From contig NZ_MUMH01000031.1 in assembly GCF_002155965.1 (NCBI RefSeq), positions 1-61,975 of the forward strand: a DNA stretch of 61,975 nucleotides, written 5' to 3'. Under the pieces are notes generated by a model, which had not been told where the DNA came from, ran no database searches, and was given only the letters and a program-made list of their open reading frames with translations. This stretch comes from Allokutzneria sp. NRRL B-24872 (GTDB lineage Bacteria; Actinomycetota; Actinomycetes; Mycobacteriales; Pseudonocardiaceae). Every line of letters starts with the position of its first letter. Position 1 is the first letter of the stretch. Of this stretch, positions 40,953-50,122 are shown piece after piece. The translations under genes and the position numbers were made by a program.

Positions 40953-41102
40953 GCTTTTTCGAACCGCCTCTCCATCGCCATCGCAGGCCAGTAAGCCACG
41001 TCCGGTGGGGGCGCGGGGGAAGCTCACCCGGATGCGAGTGGCGTTCACGCGGTTGTGGAGCGGCGGTTACGGTCCGCCCGCCACGTCTGTCCACAATGGA
41101 CT

Positions 41103-42273
41103 TCAACGCGATGATCTTCCGGCATATGCCCAAAACAGGCCGATCAGCACCGAGCCGACGCCGCCCGCCACCACGAGCGCGGGCGCGCCGACGACCCCCA
41201 GCAGCGCACCGGTCGCGCTCAGCGAGACGCGCAGGACGGCGCCGTAGCTCACCGCGTGCATGCTGAACACCCTGCCGTGCAAGGACTCCGGCACCGACTC
41301 CAGCAGCAACGTGGTGTCCAGCGCGATGACCACGCCGCTCGCCACGCGCATTCCCAACAGCACCGCCATCGCGGTCAGCAGTCCAGGACTGGCCGCGAAC
41401 AGCGTCCACAGCGCACCCTGCGTGATGTAGCCGATCGTGAACGCGAGCTGTCGCCGGTGCGCGGGCACGCGTCCGCCGAGCAGACTGCCCACGAGCACCC
41501 CGACGCCGTCGACCAGGTACAGCAGGCCGATCCCGGTGCCGTCCGCGCCGAGCACCCGCGTCGCGAACACCGCCAACAGCACCTCGTAGCCGCCGCCGAC
41601 CAACCCCCAGGCGATGCCCACCAGCACGATCCGCCGCGCGAGCGGGTACCGCCGCAGCGCCGCGAGCCCACCACCGAACCTGAACCGCTGGCCCTCCTCG
41701 CGCTCACGAGCCGAGCGGGAGCGCACCGGCCACGCCACCGCCGCCGCGACCACGCACATTCCGGCGGCCAGCAGGAACGCGGCGAACGCCCCGAGCGTGG
41801 CGACGCTGACCGTCCCGAGCGCCGCGCCCGATCGTGCTGATCCCCGTCACCGCGCCGATTGCGGCATTTGCCTTACCCCGCAAGGATTCTGGTGCTGCCA
41901 GGTACCGCAGCCGCTGCGCCGCCGGTCCCGCGAACCGCCCCGCGATCAGGAACACCGCATAGCCGAACGCGGTGGCGACGAGCGAACCGCCGATCGCGAC
42001 CGCCATGACCACGAGCCCCACCGCCTGAGCCGGGAGCGCCACGCGGAGCACCACGTGCGGACGCACCTGGTCCACGACGGCCCCGCCGAGCGGCCCGACG
42101 AGCAGCGCCGGCACGTTCCCCGCCAGCAGGACCGCGGCCAGCGCGGCCCCGGAGTGGTGCGCGAGGACACCGACGGACAGCGCGACCTGCGTCGCCCACG
42201 TGCTGACCGCGCCCAGCAGCGCCACCGTCCACAGGCGACGGAAGCCGCCGGAGGACCACAGAGGAGAAGACAT
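41103..42273 (-). pseudogene. MFS transporter interrupted by a frameshift
   Basis: The 5' part encodes SGGFRRLWTVALLGAVSTWATQVALSVGVLAH and helices up to GKANAAIGAVTGISTIG, then the frame fails (RGARDGQRRHARG). The next phase carries AALGTVSVATLGAFAAFLLAAGMCVVAAAVAW and the remaining six helices down to FWAYAGRSSR. Removing one C/G near 41826 (minus strand ATCGGGCGCGGCG) joins them as GISTIG-AALGTVSV, an intact 12-helix drug-efflux-type MFS protein of about 389 residues. Either a real pseudogene or a sequence error. Confidence 0.8.
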
Positions 42274-42353
42274 CAGCGCAGCGTGCGACCTCCAGCGCGC
42301 TGGAGGTCAAGGAAGTGCTTTCCCCGGCGCCGGTTGTGGGCCAGGATGCCCGC

Positions 42354-43454
42354 GTGATCAAGAGAACTCTCGCCGTGCTCGCGGCCGTGCTGCTGGTCGG
42401 GGTCACCGCACAGCCCGCGACGGCCGCCGTCAGCATGGTCGCGAAGATCGTGCAGGAGCCCGGCGAGTTCGAGGCCCGGTTCCCCGACGTCGTCAAGCTC
42501 AACGACGGCAGGCTGATGGCCGTGTGGCACCGCGCCGCCGAGCACGCGGGCACGGTCGGCACGATCCGGCTGTCCTTCGGCAGCGCCAACGGCCGCACGT
42601 GGAGCGCGGCCGCCCCCGCGCTCGCCAACCCCGGCTCGATGAACGGGATCGACACCCGCGACCCCAAGCTCGGCAAGATGCAGGACGGCAGCGTCGTGAT
42701 GACGTTCTTCGTCCCGGGCGGCAAGGTCTACTACTCGGTGTGGAAGCCGGGCTGGACCCGGTTCACCGACCCCGTGCAGCTCACCGCGCCCGGACTCGCC
42801 ACCGGTGTCTACAGCCACGGCAGCCCGCTGGCGCTCGCCGACCGCGGCACGCACACCGACCAGGTGCTGATCCCGGTCTACACCGGCGGTCCTGCGGGCG
42901 GCGCGCACTACATCCAGGCGACCTGGCGCCCCACGGCCGATCCCCGGCTCCAGGTCAGCTCGGCCCACAAGATCATCGGCAACAGCAACCCGCCCGGCCG
43001 CGCCTACCAGGAGCCGAGCTTCGTCCAGTACGGCGACACCGTCGTCGCGGTCGTGCGCGCCGAGCAGAACGGGAATGGCTCCCCGGCCATCATCGCCAGG
43101 TGGAACCCGTACACCGCGAAGCCCGTTTTCGCGTACCAGAGCTTCACCGGTGTGCTCGCGAACTCGCACCACCTGCTCAAGACCGCAAGCGGGAAGCTGC
43201 TGTTCACCTACGGCGACAGGGCGCGCACCGGCCGTCCGACATCCGGGATGCTGATCGGCAACCCGACCGCCACGTGGGCCAAGAGCAAGGTGCTCCCGCT
43301 GTACAACTCCGGCCACGGCGACCAGGCGAACCCGTCGAGCGTCGAGATCGCGCCCGGCACGTTCCTGACCCTCGGCTACAACGCCAAGAAGAAGTCAGCG
43401 TCACCGTCCGGCGGCACGCTGTGGGTCATCGAGAGCCACGCGAGCGACTACTGA
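42354..43454 (+). CDS. Secreted sialidase/BNR-repeat-like protein
   Basis: 366 residues from a GTG. The signal peptide is IKRTLAVLAAVLLVGVTAQPATA. BNR/Asp-box-like segments are visible (LSFGSANGRTWSAA, MAVWHR, VMTFFVPGGKVYYSVWKPGWTRF) with repeated D-G-R/K and W motifs characteristic of six-bladed sialidase-type propellers. No complete sialidase Arg triad was traced, so enzymatic activity is not certain. Confidence 0.75.
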   Translation: MIKRTLAVLAAVLLVGVTAQPATAAVSMVAKIVQEPGEFEARFPDVVKLNDGRLMAVWHRAAEHAGTVGTIRLSFGSANGRTWSAAAPALANPGSMNGIDTRDPKLGKMQDGSVVMTFFVPGGKVYYSVWKPGWTRFTDPVQLTAPGLATGVYSHGSPLALADRGTHTDQVLIPVYTGGPAGGAHYIQATWRPTADPRLQVSSAHKIIGNSNPPGRAYQEPSFVQYGDTVVAVVRAEQNGNGSPAIIARWNPYTAKPVFAYQSFTGVLANSHHLLKTASGKLLFTYGDRARTGRPTSGMLIGNPTATWAKSKVLPLYNSGHGDQANPSSVEIAPGTFLTLGYNAKKKSASPSGGTLWVIESHASDY

Positions 43455-43461
43455 GGTGAGG

Positions 43462-43508
43462 TCCTCCCGGACGTCAGCGCGTCAGGCGCGTGCGCACGTC
43501 CGGGAGGA
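43462..43508 (+). terminator. 13-bp hairpin between convergent genes
   Basis: TCCTCCCGGACGT (43462-43474) pairs with ACGTCCGGGAGGA (43496-43508) around a 21-base loop. The right arm overlaps the last codons of the minus-strand gene. It lies between two convergent stops and may terminate both. Confidence 0.45.
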
Positions 43509-43767
43509 ACCGCGTGTCGGCGCGGTGCACCCCACCGAGGTCGATGTCGTGCGGCAGCGCGGTCGCGGGCTTGTGCTCCAGGAGGAAGGCGAGCGCCTCG
43601 GCGACGATCTGCCGCTCCGTCAGCTCCGGCCGCGCCACCTGCACCCGCAGCTCCTCGGCGAGCTCTTCCGGCACGACCACGCGGTGCTGGGTCGCGATGT
43701 CACCCTCGCCCACCAGGGCGGCGAACTCGTGCGCACCCATCGGCCGGACCTCGACGCGTTGACTCAT
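43474..43767 (-). CDS. Small protein of unknown function, antitoxin-like composition
   Basis: 97 residues from an ATG with GGAAGGAGA upstream. Contains HRVVVPEELAEELRVQVARPELTERQIVAEALAFLLEHKP, which resembles the ribbon-helix-helix spacing of small DNA-binding or antitoxin proteins, and ends DLGGVHRADTRFLPDVRTRL. No toxin-like gene is adjacent on the same strand. Not assigned to a family. Confidence 0.6.
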   Translation of the reverse strand: MSQRVEVRPMGAHEFAALVGEGDIATQHRVVVPEELAEELRVQVARPELTERQIVAEALAFLLEHKPATALPHDIDLGGVHRADTRFLPDVRTRLTR

Positions 43768-43868
43768 CCTCGTCTCCTTCCAGGCTGTGTTCCTGAGGGC
43801 CTACCCGACCGTCGCCGCCGAAAACCGGCACACTCTCCCCACCGACGAGCGAGGGAAAGGCACCGCGG

Positions 43869-44807
43869 ATGCCGGGCGGCAGGCTGAGCGATCAGGAGCG
43901 CGAGCAGATCGCGACCGGCTTGGTGGACGGCCTGGGGTTCGCCGAGATCGCCAGGCAGCTCGGGCGGCCGACCTCCACCGTGAGCCGGGAGGTGGCCCGC
44001 AACGGAGGCGCCGCCGAGTACCGGGCCGACCAGGCGCGCACGAGCACCTGGGCCAGGGCCAGGCGCCGCAAACCGGTCTTCCACCCGGCGGCGTCTCCAC
44101 CCGCTGACCAGCACGGACGCGATCCGCGATCCATGACCGACTTCGCCGGGCAGTTCGCCGAGCTGATGGTCCGGACCGGGGTGCCCCGCATGGCCGCTCG
44201 CGTGCTCACCGCCCTGGTCACGGCCGACTCCGGGAGCCTGACCGCCGCCGAGTTGGTGCGGCAGCTCGCGGTCAGCCCCGCCTCCGTGTCCAAGTCGGTG
44301 GCCTACCTCGAAGGGCTCGAGCTCGTCCGCCGCGAGCGCGAGGGGTCGCGGGGGCGCGAGCGGTACCTCATCGACGACGACGTCTGGCTCCAGACGTGGA
44401 TGACCAGCGCCCGCACGAACCAGATGCTCGCCGAGACGGCGCAGCGCGGCGTCGAGGTCTTCGACCGCGCCACGCCCACCGGCGCCCGCTTGGCGAAGAT
44501 GGCGCAGTTCTTCGCGCAGCTCAGCGACGACATGACCGGTGGCGGCCTCACCGAATCCGTCCTGCGCGACGTCCTGACCGTCCTAGCCGCCCTCGTGCAC
44601 GCGGCCCGCCCACTCACCGTCGCCGAGCTGTCCACCGCGCTCGACTGGTCGCCGGAACGCGTAGCCGAAGCCCTTCGCAATGCCGACCAACGCCCCGACC
44701 TAGCTGGCCCCGTCGCCGTCCTGCGCTTGGCGGACGGTGCGTTCGTAGCTGGTGCCGCGCCTGACCGCCTCACTCCGGCACAGCGCGACGCACTCAACAG
44801 TTCGTGA
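43869..44807 (+). CDS. GbsR/MarR-family regulator fused to an IS30-type HTH
   Basis: 312 residues. Residues 1-55 (LSDQEREQIATGLVDGLGFAEIARQLGRPTSTVSREVARNGG) form the helix-turn-helix found at the start of IS30-type transposases. A linker leads to a GbsR/MarR-like winged helix: MAARVLTALVTADSGSLTAAELVRQLAVSPASVSKSVAYLEGLELVRREREG. A helical C-terminal region follows, and a second HTH-like PLTVAELSTALDWSPERVAEALRNAD. The regulator lies just upstream of the lanthipeptide locus on the same strand and could control it. Ligand unknown. Confidence 0.82.
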   Translation: MPGGRLSDQEREQIATGLVDGLGFAEIARQLGRPTSTVSREVARNGGAAEYRADQARTSTWARARRRKPVFHPAASPPADQHGRDPRSMTDFAGQFAELMVRTGVPRMAARVLTALVTADSGSLTAAELVRQLAVSPASVSKSVAYLEGLELVRREREGSRGRERYLIDDDVWLQTWMTSARTNQMLAETAQRGVEVFDRATPTGARLAKMAQFFAQLSDDMTGGGLTESVLRDVLTVLAALVHAARPLTVAELSTALDWSPERVAEALRNADQRPDLAGPVAVLRLADGAFVAGAAPDRLTPAQRDALNSS

Positions 44808-44927
44808 ATTGAAGTCGCAACGCACGTTGAGAATTTTGATTTACCTGAATCGGTTGCGGCGGTGGGTCCCGCTGCGTCATGCTGCCTGGGGTTTTGGTCA
44901 CAATGCGAATGTGAGAGGTGCTCCTGA

Positions 44928-45104
44928 ATGTCCGTTCAGCTTGTTGACGCGCCGACCAGTGCACACGCCGCCGCAGGCGACGTGGAAGCCGAGCTGTCCG
45001 TTCTGTCCGCTCTGGAAAGTGACGTGACCGGTGCTTTTCCGACCATGAACTGTCCGACTTTTCTCTCGGGCTTTCCGAAGTGCTGCTCGCTCGCTGATTT
45101 CTGA
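44928..45104 (+). CDS. Lanthipeptide precursor (LanA-type), 58 residues
   Basis: ATG with GAGAGG 9 bases upstream; stop 3 bases before the LanM start. The N-terminal 36 residues form an acidic, Ala-rich leader (SAHAAAGDVEAELSVLSALE, ending ESDVTGA), with a GA site where class II leaders are cut. The core is FPTM followed by NCPTFLSGFPKCCSLADF: three Cys (42, 52, 53) and Thr39, Thr44, Ser47, Ser54 as dehydration sites, enough for up to three (methyl)lanthionine rings. No close known lantibiotic core comes to mind. The small size makes it easy to miss. Upstream (44808-44927) is AT-rich and likely holds the promoter. Confidence 0.85.
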   Translation: MSVQLVDAPTSAHAAAGDVEAELSVLSALESDVTGAFPTMNCPTFLSGFPKCCSLADF

Positions 45105-45107
45105 TCG

Positions 45108-48047
45108 ATGAGCGAAGCCCGGGGGCGCGGTGACGCAATCGTTGTCGAGGATCGCCACCGCGTTCTCGGTGCGCGACTGGTCGACCGGACGGCCGCACCG
45201 TTCGCGGTGCTGGCCGAGCCGCTGATCGGCTGGGCGCACGAGGGCTTGGTGGAGACAGCGCCCGCGGTGCTCGACGCGCGGCGCTGGGCGGAGATGCTGC
45301 TGCCCGATCTGGCGCGCAGGCTCAACGGCATGGCGCAGCGGGTCTGCCTCGCCGAGCTGGCCGACGCTCGCGAGCGGGGCACTCTCGACGGCGAGGACAG
45401 CGAGCGCAGATTCGCGTATTTCTTGATCAAACTGGCCGATGAGCGCCAGTCGGTGCTGGACCGGTATCCCGTTCTCGAGCGGCAGCTGGCCGTTGTCACC
45501 GACCTCTGGGCCCGCCAGGCGGCCGAGTTCGCCGAGCGGCTGGCCCGAGACCTTCCTGACCTGGTCGAATGCTTCGCCGGGGGCGCGGACCCGGGTGCCG
45601 TCGTCGATGTCCGGCTCGGGCTCGGCGACCCCCACGGCGGTGCGCGGACCGTCTCGGTCGTGGAATTCGAGGGCGGGCTCCGATGCGTGTACAAACCGCG
45701 CCCGCTCGCCACTGATGTCCATTTCAAGGCTCTGTTGGAGTGGGTGAACGAACGCCTCGCAGGGCCTGAGCTGCCGACACTGCGCTGCCTGAATCGCGGC
45801 GAGTACGGATGGACGGAGTTCGTCGAAGCGTCCGACTGCGAGCCCGGTGAATCAGTTGAGCGACTGTTCCGCAGGTACGGCGGACTGCTCGCGGTCCTCT
45901 ACCTCGTGCACGCCGGTGACTGCCATGTCGAGAACGTGATCGTCTGCGGAGAACGTCCGTTTCTCATCGACATCGAGACGGTTTTCCAACCGCTGTTCCC
46001 CTCGATGAACTCCGGCTCCGGTTCCGCGGCTGAAGCGACCGCCGCGGCCATGCGTGACGGCTCGGTCCTCTTCAGCGGTCTCCTGCCCGTCGGTGCCCGC
46101 CCCGCCGACGCGACGGAAGTGGCTGGTCTCGGGTCGTCCGCCGTCGCGCCGCGCCCAGGCGCCGCACAACCCAAGGCCGTGGTCGTGGACGCGGGCACCG
46201 ATCGCATGCGCGTCGAGTTCAGGCCGCAGCTCGCTGAGCCCGCCGCGCAGTCACGGACTCCCCGCCCGATCGAGCACCTGGAGGACGTCCTCTCCGGCTT
46301 CGCCGCGACGTACGACGTGTTCGTCCGCCACCGCGCCGAACTGCTCGACGAGGCTGGCCCGCTCGCGGCCTTCTCGGGCGATCGCGTCCGCTGCATCGTG
46401 CGGGACACGATGGTGTACGGCCTCCTGTTGTCCACTTCCTTCCACCCGAGCCTGCTGCGCGACACCGCAGACCGTCAGCGGCACTTCGACCGGCTCCGCG
46501 CTGACGTCGCGCGACGGCCTGGGTTGGCCGCGTTCGTCGAAGCTGAACAGCGGGACATGTGGCGCAACGACGTCCCGCTGTTCACGGTGGGCGTTGACGG
46601 CGGTCCCGTCCACGCCGCCGACGGCACGCCCCTGACCGACCTCGCCGTGCGATCCGGCATGAGCATCGCTCGCGACGTCCTCGACCGGCTCGGCTCGGAC
46701 GACCTGGAGTTGCAGACCTGGCTCATCCGCACAGCAGTCACCTCGGAGACGATCCGATCGGAGCTGACCGTCGCGCGCGAGCGCCACGAGCCGACCCCCA
46801 CAGCCCAGCCCGTGGACCGGACGCGGCTCGCCGCCGCTGCCGACGCGCTCGCGGAAAAGGTCGCGGCCTTGGCGGTCAGCGCCGAAGGCGAGGCGGTCTG
46901 GCTCGGTTGTTCGACCGGCCGCAGCGGCAACTACGCGGTCGGCCTGCTCGGCGCGGGGTTCTACGACGGGCTCACCGGCATCGCGACCTTCCTCGCGCGC
47001 CACGGCGAGCTGCGCGGTTCTCGCGAATCGACGCGCTTGGCGGCCGAAGCCGCGCGCTCCGCAGTGCGCCAGGTCGAGCGCATCCCAGAAATCGGCGTTG
47101 TGGGACTGCAAGGCGCGGGAGGCCTGATCTACGGGCTCACGCAGCTGCACGCCCTCGTCCCCGACCAAGATCTCCTCGGCCAGGCGCTGTCGATCGCGAA
47201 ACACTTGCGCTCCGCAGTGGACGCCGACGAGCAGTTCGAGGTCGTGGGCGGAGGCGCAGGCGCGATTTTCGGGCTCGCCGCGCTGCACCACGTGCGCCCC
47301 GACGGCGTCGTCCGCGACGCGATCGCCGCCGCGGCCGACCGGCTCGCGTCCCAGCAGCAGCCGTGCGCGGTCGGAGCGGGCTGGACGGTCGCCGCGCTCA
47401 GGAACATGGGCTTGGGCGCTGATCCTCTCGGTGGCTTCGCACACGGCGTCTCCGGAATCGCGGCCGCGTTGGCCGTCGCGACCCAGGTGCTCGGTGACGG
47501 TCGCTACGAGGAAGCGATGCGTGCGGCCTTGGCCTACGAGGCGCACCTGTTCGACGCCGAAACGGGGCACTGGCGCGATGTCCGCCGCGACGTCAAGACC
47601 GAACTCCTCTTCGCCACCGACGGGAGCGGTTCCGACCAAGCGGTCGCCTGGTGCCACGGAGCGCCCGGGATCGGTATCGCGCGCCACATCGTGCTCGACG
47701 TCATCGACGACCCGGCCTGGCGCGAAGAACTGAACACCGCCACCGCGGTCACGCTGAAGTCCGGCTTCGGCAGCGACCACTCCCTCTGCCACGGAGACCT
47801 CGGCAACCTCGACTTCCTCCTCCTGGCCGCACAACGCGACCCCGCCCTGACCGACGCGATCTACCGGCAAGCTGCTGGAGTGCTCGACGGGGTCGACGAC
47901 CACGGGTGGCGCTGCGGCATGCATCCGAATCTGGTCGGAGCCGGTTTGTTCACCGGCTTGGCAGGGATCGGCTACGGCGTGCTCCGCCTGCTCGACCCGG
48001 AGAGCGTGCCCTCGGTCCTCGCGCTCGAACCACCGCCGGGGGAATGA
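45108..48047 (+). CDS. Class II lanthipeptide synthetase LanM
   Basis: 979 residues, normal for LanM. The N-terminal dehydratase has the kinase-like residues Lys196 (CVYKPRPL), Asp271/His273/Asn276 (GDCHVENVI) and Asp288/Glu290 (FLIDIETVF), which phosphorylate and eliminate Ser/Thr. The C-terminal LanC-like cyclase has glycine-rich helical repeats and the zinc ligands Cys849 (AWCHGAPGIG), Cys894 and His895 (LCHGDLGN). The start lies 3 bases after the precursor stop without its own clear ribosome-binding site, so translation is probably coupled. No LanT protease/exporter or immunity gene is seen nearby. Confidence 0.95.
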   Translation: MSEARGRGDAIVVEDRHRVLGARLVDRTAAPFAVLAEPLIGWAHEGLVETAPAVLDARRWAEMLLPDLARRLNGMAQRVCLAELADARERGTLDGEDSERRFAYFLIKLADERQSVLDRYPVLERQLAVVTDLWARQAAEFAERLARDLPDLVECFAGGADPGAVVDVRLGLGDPHGGARTVSVVEFEGGLRCVYKPRPLATDVHFKALLEWVNERLAGPELPTLRCLNRGEYGWTEFVEASDCEPGESVERLFRRYGGLLAVLYLVHAGDCHVENVIVCGERPFLIDIETVFQPLFPSMNSGSGSAAEATAAAMRDGSVLFSGLLPVGARPADATEVAGLGSSAVAPRPGAAQPKAVVVDAGTDRMRVEFRPQLAEPAAQSRTPRPIEHLEDVLSGFAATYDVFVRHRAELLDEAGPLAAFSGDRVRCIVRDTMVYGLLLSTSFHPSLLRDTADRQRHFDRLRADVARRPGLAAFVEAEQRDMWRNDVPLFTVGVDGGPVHAADGTPLTDLAVRSGMSIARDVLDRLGSDDLELQTWLIRTAVTSETIRSELTVARERHEPTPTAQPVDRTRLAAAADALAEKVAALAVSAEGEAVWLGCSTGRSGNYAVGLLGAGFYDGLTGIATFLARHGELRGSRESTRLAAEAARSAVRQVERIPEIGVVGLQGAGGLIYGLTQLHALVPDQDLLGQALSIAKHLRSAVDADEQFEVVGGGAGAIFGLAALHHVRPDGVVRDAIAAAADRLASQQQPCAVGAGWTVAALRNMGLGADPLGGFAHGVSGIAAALAVATQVLGDGRYEEAMRAALAYEAHLFDAETGHWRDVRRDVKTELLFATDGSGSDQAVAWCHGAPGIGIARHIVLDVIDDPAWREELNTATAVTLKSGFGSDHSLCHGDLGNLDFLLLAAQRDPALTDAIYRQAAGVLDGVDDHGWRCGMHPNLVGAGLFTGLAGIGYGVLRLLDPESVPSVLALEPPPGE

Positions 48048-48094
48048 CCGGTTTCTGCAAGACCGCCGTCGCGGCGGCGAAGCACGATGAGCGC

Positions 48095-48988
48095 ATGACG
48101 ATCGACCTCGCCGCCGCCTCCGCGTTCATGGCCGGGCACGCCCGCGTGCTCGACCGCCGCCGCTTCGAGCTGCTGGTCGGAGGCGGTGACCCCACAGCCG
48201 TGCTCGCCGCGCTGGACGCCTACCGCAACCCGGACGGCGGCTACGGCTGGGGACTAGAACCCGACCTGCGGTCACCGGAGAGCCAGCCCGGCGCGGCCCT
48301 GCACGCCTTCGAAGCCTTGGGCGACATCGGGCCCGTGTGCGCACCCCAAGCCGTGGCGCTCTGCGACTGGCTCGCGTCGGTGTCGCTCCCCGACGGCGGT
48401 CTGCCGTTCGCGCTACCGCTGACCATCTCCGCCGCCTCAGCACCGTGGTGGCAGAACGCCGAGCCGGGGTCCTCGCTCCAGATCACCTCGATCACCGCCG
48501 CCGAGGCACTGCGCGTCGCGGCCCACGACCCCGCCGTGGCCGCGCACCCGTGGCTCGACCGCGCGATTCACTACTGCTTCGAAGCGATCAGGCGGATCGA
48601 GGGACAGCCCTTCGCCTACGTCCTGTCCTTCGCGATCCGCTTTCTGGACGCCGTGCACGACCGCTACCCGGACGAGGCCATGGAACTCTTCCGCGCGCTC
48701 GCCGCGCACGTGCCAGCGGACGGCCGGGTGCTCGTCGACGGCGGCACCGAGGAGGAGTCGCTGCACCCACTGGACTTCTCGCCGCGCCCCGGACTGCCGT
48801 CACGGTCCCTGTTCACCCCAGAGGTGATCGCCGCCGACCTCGACCGCCTCGCGCGTCTCCAGCAGGACGACGGCGGCTGGATCGTCGACTACGCCAAGAT
48901 CTCGCCGGCGGGTGCCCTGGACTGGCGCGGCTACACGACCGTTCACGCCGTCCAGGTGCTCTCCGAAGCTAGGCGTTCTCCGTCCTGA
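48095..48988 (+). CDS. Prenyltransferase/squalene-cyclase-like alpha/alpha-toroid protein
   Basis: 297 residues from the ATG at 48095 (TIDLAAASAFMAGHARVLDRRRFELL); an ATG at 48044 would overlap the lanM stop by 4 bases and add 17 residues. Repeated helical motifs with the QW-like pattern (AALDAYRNPDGGYGWGLEPDLRS, LARLQQDDGGWIVDYAK) and HAVQVL suggest the alpha/alpha barrel of terpenoid cyclases and protein prenyltransferases, but no D-x-D-D or zinc site was found. Adjacent to lanM and perhaps cotranscribed; a role in the lanthipeptide pathway is speculative. Confidence 0.7.
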   Translation: MTIDLAAASAFMAGHARVLDRRRFELLVGGGDPTAVLAALDAYRNPDGGYGWGLEPDLRSPESQPGAALHAFEALGDIGPVCAPQAVALCDWLASVSLPDGGLPFALPLTISAASAPWWQNAEPGSSLQITSITAAEALRVAAHDPAVAAHPWLDRAIHYCFEAIRRIEGQPFAYVLSFAIRFLDAVHDRYPDEAMELFRALAAHVPADGRVLVDGGTEEESLHPLDFSPRPGLPSRSLFTPEVIAADLDRLARLQQDDGGWIVDYAKISPAGALDWRGYTTVHAVQVLSEARRSPS

Positions 48989-49628
48989 CCGGCTGTTCCA
49001 CGACCAGTTCCAGGCCGGAGCCCTCCGAGAGCAGCAGGGTCGGCGTGAGCGGGTTCGGCTCGTAGTCCGAGTCGAGCACCATCTTGGCGAGCTGGTCGGA
49101 CCAGTACGAGCTGGCGCCGGTGACGTAGATCTGGTCCGGGCACGGCAGCGCGATGAGCAGCTGCTCCTCCTCCAGGATGCCGGAGATCCACTCGTGGAAG
49201 TCCGGCGCCACCACCGCCGACCCGGCGAAGTAGCCCTCCCGCTCCAGGCTGACCATCCGGTCCGGGGTCTCCTCGCTACCCCTGATCTGCGCCGTGAGCC
49301 CCGCCATCAGGTTCGCCGTCGCCTCCGCCATCAGCTCGTCGACGCCGCGCTCGCCGAGCTGGTCCTCGACGACGTGGTGCATGCCGATCGTGCCCTCCGA
49401 GGTCATGCTGACGTGGGCGAAGGACGCGAAAAGCGTCCCGGGGACGATCGGCACGTGCGGGAAGTGAGCCAGATCGGGCGAGGAGGACGTGCTGCGCAGG
49501 ATCGGCAGCAGCGTGCCCTCGACCCGCTGCTCGGCCTTCTTCTCCTGCGCCTTCTGCAGCTGGCTGCGCCGCATCGCCTCGCGAACGCGCTGCCGGATCT
49601 CGTCCTCGCTCAGGGACTGCTCACTCAC
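48969..49628 (-). CDS. Hypothetical protein, about 219 residues
   Basis: Not recognised. The N-terminus is strongly charged and helical (EQSLSEDEIRQRVREAMRRSQLQKAQEKKAEQRVE). The middle has VPGTLFASFAHVSMTSEGTIGMHHVVEDQLGERGVDELMAEA, and the C-terminus is hydrophobic-acidic (LLSEGSGLELVVEQPV). No signal peptide. It converges on the toroid protein, overlapping it by 20 bases. Confidence 0.6.
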   Translation of the reverse strand: MSEQSLSEDEIRQRVREAMRRSQLQKAQEKKAEQRVEGTLLPILRSTSSSPDLAHFPHVPIVPGTLFASFAHVSMTSEGTIGMHHVVEDQLGERGVDELMAEATANLMAGLTAQIRGSEETPDRMVSLEREGYFAGSAVVAPDFHEWISGILEEEQLLIALPCPDQIYVTGASSYWSDQLAKMVLDSDYEPNPLTPTLLLSEGSGLELVVEQPVRTENA

Positions 49629-49714
49629 CCGGGAAGGCTATCGCCCGAGCTCGCGACGAGGGTCGCGTGAGGCCGGGTTGACCTCAACCTGAGTTCTGGT
49701 TGGAAGCTGCTCGC

Positions 49715-50122
49715 ATGACAGCGACGAGTGAGCAGCAGGAGATCGAGGCCATCGAGCGAGTGGTCGCCGAGGTCGAGCACGCACAGCGCAACGAGCTGGT
49801 GGAGGAGTTCGTCGGACTGTTCCGCGAGGACGCCGTCTGGACGACCGGCCACGGCAAGGTCCTCATCGGCCGCGACGCCATCGCGGAGTTCACCCGCAAG
49901 GTGCTCCCGGGCGCGACGGCCGACTCCACCGCCACCTACGAGGTCGTGCACGTGCTGTTCATCCGGCCCGACGTCGCCGCGGTGAAGGTGCGCCAGCGCT
50001 ACCTGACCCTCGATGGCGAGCCCGTGCCAGGGGACGGCGAAGGCGCCCCGCTGTACGTGATGACCAAGGAGGAAGGGCGCTGGCGCCTCACCGTGTGCCA
50101 GAACACCGTGGTCGTCGGCTAG
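49715..50122 (+). CDS. SgcJ/EcaC (SnoaL-like) family protein
   Basis: 135 residues. The NTF2-like cone fold is shown by EQQEIEAIERVVAEVEHAQRNELVEEFVGLFREDAVWTTGHGKVLIGRDAIAEFTRKVLPG and a C-terminal GRWRLTVCQNTVVV. Members of this group are called oxidoreductases by association with enediyne clusters, but most are unproven. Its stop overlaps the convergent SRPBCC gene by 4 bases. Confidence 0.8.
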   Translation: MTATSEQQEIEAIERVVAEVEHAQRNELVEEFVGLFREDAVWTTGHGKVLIGRDAIAEFTRKVLPGATADSTATYEVVHVLFIRPDVAAVKVRQRYLTLDGEPVPGDGEGAPLYVMTKEEGRWRLTVCQNTVVVG

